Shown here: positions 61,501-64,000 of the stretch, in pieces | How the letters are laid out: the number at the start of each line of letters is the position of its first letter | Position numbering within the stretch: the first letter of the stretch is position 1 | Assembly: GCA_964020975.1 (NCBI GenBank) | Contig: OZ026618.1 | Location: 38,640,390-38,704,389 of the forward strand | Direction: 5' to 3' | Origin: Hermodice carunculata | Lineage: Eukaryota; Annelida; Polychaeta; Eunicida; Amphinomidae | Length of the DNA stretch: 64,000 nucleotides | The notes under the pieces: model-generated | The model's database searches: none | The model's input: only the letters and a program-made list of their open reading frames with translations | What the model was told of the DNA's origin: nothing | Translations under genes and position numbers: made by a program

Positions 61501-62713
61501 TCCCTCTCGATTTGACATCTTTCTGCTTTGCGGGTCACTCTTCACTTGATGGAACTCATGATTATTAATTATCAGACAGATACCTGGAAAAGAGAGAGAG
61601 AGAGAGAGACACACAGGATGCTAATAAATAATCAGATATAGTTGCATGAACTACTGCGTAATTTTTTACCAATGAATGGATGAGGAAATCATTAGACTGT
61701 TTAATCTTGTCAGCTTCTAAAGATTTTATAATACAAAAAGTGTTATCCAGTGTTTTCCTCACGAAGAAAACTCAAAGTTGTCTTATCCTTTACCTTTTCC
61801 TCAGCACCTTTTTACTTTTTACCACTTTTCATCTCTTTCAGCAAAAGATGATTCAGTTATACTAATGAACAAACTTTCAAGAAACACTGAAATTTTGGAA
61901 AACATCTTAATAACACCTTCCTATTGTCACATCCTGGGGAAACCTCTGGGTTTTTAAAAATATTTTTTACCTGTTTATTTATTTTATTTATTTATTTATT
62001 TCATTTTTTTGTAGGGAAGCAGAAAAAACAAACAACTGCTGTCCCAGCTTACTTGAGACCAGTTGAAAATAATATTCTGTTGCAGCCTGATAAATCTGCT
62101 TCCAAAGAAGCTGACTTTCCACAACTGCAATGCCAAATTGTTGACTCAATCTAATTTTAGCCAGACACGGTTAAGTATACAGTGAAACCTGTTTTGAGAG
62201 ACCTACCCCTAGAGCAGGCCAAATAGTGGTCACATAAGGCAGGTGGTCTCTCAATGGAGGTGCAATAACATGGGAGAGATAGCAAAAGGGACTTTGGAAA
62301 TATGTTCTTAAAAGGCAGGGGGTCTTTCATTATGTACAGTGGTCTCTCAAAACAGGTTTCACTGTGGTACTTCCTGGTCTGTTCCTGGAATCAAGGGGCT
62401 GTACCTCTGGGCCTGGACCTCATGGCATAACAAGGCATCTCGTCTTCCTCCTGAGCCACCATTGCCATCCTGCTATCAGTGGCATCCTGAGCCAGCACTG
62501 GCAGGGGCACATTTCCTATATTTCCCTGTAGAGGGTGCTGCTGTTGAAGCTGGCCTTGGTGCTGTCTGGGTGTCAGATGACGTTGCCCTGCAACAGCTCG
62601 AGGCTGGTTTCGATTGGGCTGTGTGGCCAGTGGCCCATGTGGTGGTAGCGGTGCTGACGGTAACCTCTGTGCCTGTTGGAAGGCAAACCGCCTTTGCCAG
62701 TCGTGCAACTTTC
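48931..62713 (-). CDS. CASP8-like: caspase-8-like initiator caspase (5' end missing from window)
   Basis: The exons 62713-62405, 61583-61485, 57955-57653, 54366-54177 and 49063-48931 join in phase (1,1,1,2) into about 343 residues ending in a stop. The order is a Gln/Pro-rich linker, the p20 large subunit, then p10. Visible p20 features are RSRPRG then [10 protein letters not shown], the S1-pocket Arg in NREGSSVD, the catalytic His in ILSHGEMG and the catalytic Cys in FFIQACQG. Visible p10 features are [19 protein letters not shown] (second S1 Arg), [13 protein letters not shown] and [12 protein letters not shown] near the C-terminus. QACQG, rather than QACRG, is typical of caspase-8 and -10. 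A cysteine protease cleaving after Asp in the cytoplasm, starting death signalling, is the expected role. PETVD-MQ between the subunits is a likely processing site. Death-effector or CARD exons were not found. Confidence 0.9.
50080..50300. repeat. cryptic repeat block of GCTAGC / AGCATG words
   Basis: GCTAGC, CTAGC, AGCATG, GCATGC and close variants recur irregularly over about 220 bases. A weaker stretch of the same vocabulary lies at 52375-52490. Confidence 0.5.
51235..51780. repeat. dispersed repeat with about 120-140-bp tandem units
   Basis: The units share ATGACCTTGAAAAAAGGTCA or its variants, then CATCTGCAGTTACAAGCAAG and AAATGTCAACCTCTTTAAG. Three units are followed by AAAAACAATATGTCCCCC and GGGAGACATAATTA. 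I have the impression this tail is widespread in marine invertebrate repeats. Confidence 0.65.
52530..52900. repeat. imperfect repeats around GGTAAGACTTT / ATTAGCATAA
   Basis: The combination GTAAGAC, GGCTGGTTGATTAGCATAAT, GAGAA recurs three to four times at about 60-75-base spacing, increasingly degraded. Confidence 0.55.
53281..53357. repeat. hairpin, 36-bp arms
   Basis: The arms 53281-53316 and 53322-53357 pair with two mismatches around a 5-base loop. The GC-rich inner part contains TGCTGCAGCTGCC. Confidence 0.85.
53470..53497. repeat. poly-T tract
   Basis: About 28 T, that is an A tail if read on the minus strand. It lies 110 bases from the hairpin at 53281-53357, and no retroposon body was recognised. 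Confidence 0.8.
53704..53852. mobile_element. TTTAGGACC-type MITE, copy 3 (best preserved)
   Basis: The left end TTTAGGACCCCAGAGGGCAG and the inverted right end TTTAGGACCCCAGATGGCAG differ at one position over 20 bases. The interior has ATTTGCATAATAACCAATCC, shared with copy 2. Confidence 0.75.
54177..54366 (-). CDS. CASP8-like: caspase gene exon, linker and p10 N-terminal half
   Basis: The acceptor is TTATGCAG and the donor is GGCAG followed by GTAAGT (phase 2). It encodes [18 protein letters not shown], then [20 protein letters not shown] and [20 protein letters not shown]. The Asp of PETVD is the probable large/small subunit cut. Confidence 0.92.
54536..54714. mobile_element. CAGT-type MITE with TA duplication
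   Basis: The ends CAGTGGTGCGTGTCTTGAGA and, inverted, CAGTGGTCCCTGTCTTGAGA are flanked by TA at 54534-54535 and 54715-54716. It lies about 170 bases upstream of the p10 exon acceptor. Confidence 0.85.
55132..55373. mobile_element. TTAA-flanked MITE, copy 2, with empty-site paralogue
   Basis: The ends TTAACCCTTTCCCCCCTT and, inverted, GTAACCCTTTCCCCCCTT flank a hairpin containing CAGGTCAACAGCTTTCCTCG and its inverse. The insert sits inside the dispersed repeat. The neighbouring repeat copy at about 55640 reads CACAAGCAAAAGTTTACAGA where this one has CACAAGCAACGGTT, the element, then ACAGA. Confidence 0.85.
55485..55520. repeat. (TA)n microsatellite
   Basis: About 18 TA units in a caspase intron. 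Confidence 0.95.
55932..56129. mobile_element. TTAA-flanked MITE, copy 3
   Basis: The ends TTAACTCTTAAAGTGCTAAT and, inverted, TTAACCTTTAAAGCAATGAT begin with TTAA. The core hairpin ends GAGGAAAGCTGTTGACTCAG, as in copies 1 and 2. Confidence 0.75.
56345..56528. mobile_element. CAGT-type MITE
   Basis: The ends CAGTAGTACCTGCTGTATG and, inverted, CAGTGGTACCTGCTGTATGC are preceded by TA on the left (56343-56344). On the right TG follows, so one copy of the TA duplication may have mutated. Confidence 0.75.
57653..57955 (-). CDS. CASP8-like: caspase gene exon carrying both catalytic residues
   Basis: The acceptor is TTCTTTGCAG and the donor is CCAG followed by GTAAGT (phase 1). It encodes 101 residues: [20 protein letters not shown], then [20 protein letters not shown] (catalytic His) and [15 protein letters not shown] (catalytic Cys). 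An open frame on the opposite strand is a shadow. Confidence 0.95.
58527..58560. repeat. poly-A tract
   Basis: About 25 A followed by GAAAAAGAAAAAA. It directly precedes the triple repeat at 58612. Confidence 0.8.
58612..59225. repeat. dispersed repeat with three units of about 180-200 bp
   Basis: Each unit has AAAATGACAGCAG, then CAATGTAATATGCACTA, a CATGCCA word and GATACAAGTTCAGGCCC. The last unit continues into GGACGGACATGAGGATTCC and CGGGATACTATATCCCGACT, a small palindrome. Confidence 0.7.
59740..60530 (-). mobile_element. minus-strand relative of the 510-bp-unit element
   Basis: The reverse complement contains GATGGGGATGTACCTTGGGT, GTTTGTTCAAATAGTCATGC and TTTTGTTTGTTAAGG-like words, ordered as in 18912-21005. 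It is shorter and interrupted near 59990-60400 by sequence that does not match. Confidence 0.55.
60894..60907 (+). promoter_or_regulatory. CTCF-like consensus match
   Basis: CCACTAGGTGGCAC fits the core pattern CCASYAGRKGGCRS at every position. It lies in a caspase intron. A single consensus match is weak evidence of binding. Confidence 0.3.
61485..61583 (-). CDS. CASP8-like: caspase gene exon, start of p20
   Basis: The acceptor is TCTTTTCCAG after a CT-repeat tract, and the donor is GATAGAG followed by GTACCT (phase 1). It encodes [20 protein letters not shown], then [12 protein letters not shown]. The Arg of NREG corresponds to the first S1-pocket Arg of caspases. Confidence 0.92.
62180..62364. 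mobile_element. CAGT-type MITE, 24-bp perfect TIRs
   Basis: The ends CAGTGAAACCTGTTTTGAGA (extending to GACC) and their exact inverse lie at 62180-62203 and 62341-62364. TA precedes the left end. It begins 41 bases into the intron after the donor at 62404. Confidence 0.85.
62405..62713 (-). CDS. CASP8-like: caspase gene exon, Gln/Pro-rich linker before p20 (first exon seen)
   Basis: The acceptor is TTTTTTCTGTCTGACAACAG, and the exon opens with two bases of a split codon, so at least one exon lies further right. It encodes [20 protein letters not shown], a Gln/Pro/His-rich low-complexity linker, then [16 protein letters not shown] and a donor GTACAG in phase 1. DATDSRM may hold the prodomain/large-subunit cleavage Asp. 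The [10 protein letters not shown] end matches the caspase-8 p20 start. Confidence 0.88.
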
Positions 62714-64000
62714 CTGTTGTCAGACAGAAAAAAAAGTTAAACCCTGTCCTCCCTGAATTAGCATTGAGTCAACATGATGGCTGCAGCATGCTTGAACACT
62801 GCACAAACTTTATCCTGAGCACAGCAGTTAAATAGCACTGAACAGTGACTGTAGGTAATTGGGTACATCTCCTAAAACTTCAATGAAGAAAGCCACTGCC
62901 AATCCTATGGTTAGTAAACATCTAAATCTAATTTTGTGCTGAAAATACTACAGTGTTTTTGTTTATCTTTCTAAAATATGTACATAACACATATTTATAC
63001 AAAATAGTAGAAATTTTATCATTCTCTCTAAAATTACCCCAAACATCTAGATGTACATGTGAAATTTCTTCTCTTTGATAGTTTTTGGTTGAGTTTCTCC
63101 TTCATGCAAAACATTTTGTACAAAATTGCTGCAAGAAGCCTACCAGGATATCATGCTTCTGGCGAACAACTTTTTTTGACATGGCTTACATGCACTATGC
63201 CCAAACCTAGCCACGAAAAGGCCCCAACTCAATCCGACATAAATCTATATGTACCCAAGACAAGGTATTATAATAGTGCCCCCCCCCCCCCTTGTGAGGC
63301 CTCGCTCACCAGAGGCCTTGCCTCTTAAAAGACCACCATTCTGATGCAGAAAGTGTGAAAGTTCCATTTTAATATACTTCCCATATAATTTAAAGCTTCT
63401 GATTGGCTGATGTAGCTGTTAACATTTTTTCATGTCTCCCACTTTGAAAATGTTAGCCATCTCCAACCACCAGGGGGCAGCACATGCTGGTGATGTATTC
63501 TTTCGCTGTTTATTTATTTGGTTAATTCAATAAAATGTGCTCAGTTTGAAAAATTTGTGTTTATTTTATGATCTTCAGCATCATAAAGTATATAGTGCCC
63601 TTGGACCAAGGTAACCCCAAGAATTTGAACCCTCAATCGGGAATGTTGATCCTCAGCTTCACCTTGGGTTGACATTCTCAGGCCCATGATTTTTCCACTT
63701 CGGTGGAAAAGCAGCCCTTTTTGTGATATTAATGATGCAATGTGGAATCCTAACTTGCAACATAAGACATACATGTTCGCAGAAAGAATTTGGCTCAAGT
63801 GGAAAGTCAAGACACATGCATACAAAACTGCCTTTTTGTCCTTTTGGAAGACCAACTAGGTATTTGTGCACCCTTTTCTCACAATAAACATAAAATATAA
63901 CTGAATTATTCTGAAGAAATGGGCAGAAATAACGGGCTTTCGTATGATTTTAGAATCAATAGACTGCATGTTTGGACAGGAAATGTCCCAGGCATGTGGT
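62714..64000. other. right edge: caspase intron or upstream region
   Basis: No death-effector, CARD or other prodomain exon was recognised on the minus strand. A C run lies at about 63280-63290. Confidence 0.5.
63467..63480 (+). promoter_or_regulatory. CTCF-like consensus match
   Basis: CCACCAGGGGGCAG fits CCASYAGRKGGCRS at every position and is followed by CACATG. With 60894 it is one of two full matches in 2.6 kb near the 5' side of the caspase region. Confidence 0.35.

Noticed and set aside
62714-64000. Search for death-effector or CARD exons on the minus strand
   Set aside because: The frames here (for example 63541-63855) do not show the helical patterns of those domains, so no prodomain is claimed.

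Overview
The window looks like nuclear DNA of an animal. It has spliced protein-coding genes with GT-AG introns of 0.3 to 11 kb, abundant microsatellites, LINE fragments and many short inverted-repeat elements, and nothing prokaryotic. A caspase-8-type gene, an unusual secretory-type SPFH (band 7) gene, LINEs of the Jockey/CR1/L2 kind and frequent 'taggcctay'-type words suggest a marine invertebrate, most likely a deuterostome (hemichordate, echinoderm or amphioxus). The taxon is an inference from sequence style, not a demonstrated fact.

Two host genes can be read exon by exon. (1) On the + strand, 17562-35104, six coding exons join in phase into a complete protein of about 335 residues. It has an N-terminal membrane anchor, an SPFH/band-7 domain with a six-cysteine insertion, and a C-terminal tail with N-glycosylation sequons. 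Intron 2 (11.4 kb) is packed with repeats. A single exon at 3397-3277 on the - strand encodes a similar anchor, followed by a GC-type splice donor. It is probably the first coding exon of a divergently transcribed relative whose remainder lies left of the window. (2) On the - strand, 62713-48931, five exons join in phase into the linker plus complete p20/p10 catalytic region of a caspase-8-like initiator caspase. Its N-terminal prodomain exons lie beyond the right edge or were not recognised.

Region by region: 1-3.2 kb is intergenic or intronic with microsatellites. 3.3-3.4 kb holds the anchor exon. 3.5-17.5 kb is repeat-rich (LINE fragments and tails, a 75-bp-arm palindrome, MITEs, TGA-type microsatellites). 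17.5-35.3 kb is the SPFH gene. 35.3-48.9 kb is largely gene-poor, with long TA and GA arrays, a pipsqueak-type transposase fragment, degenerate coding-like blocks and motif-rich DNA. 48.9-62.7 kb is the caspase gene, whose introns hold at least three families of short TIR elements, several with visible target-site duplications. 62.7-64 kb shows no recognised exon.

The host genes show no obvious joint function. The most interesting biological item is the SPFH protein, which by its own features should face the secretory lumen or outside, opposite to flotillins and stomatins, and which appears to have a head-to-head paralogue. The most interesting genome-dynamics items are the TTAA-flanked MITE family (one insertion has an empty-site paralogue about 280 bp away), a 3.2-kb fold-back element in the SPFH intron, a retroposed fragment nested in a LINE with a perfect 10-bp target duplication, and stretches of cryptically repetitive 'word' DNA.
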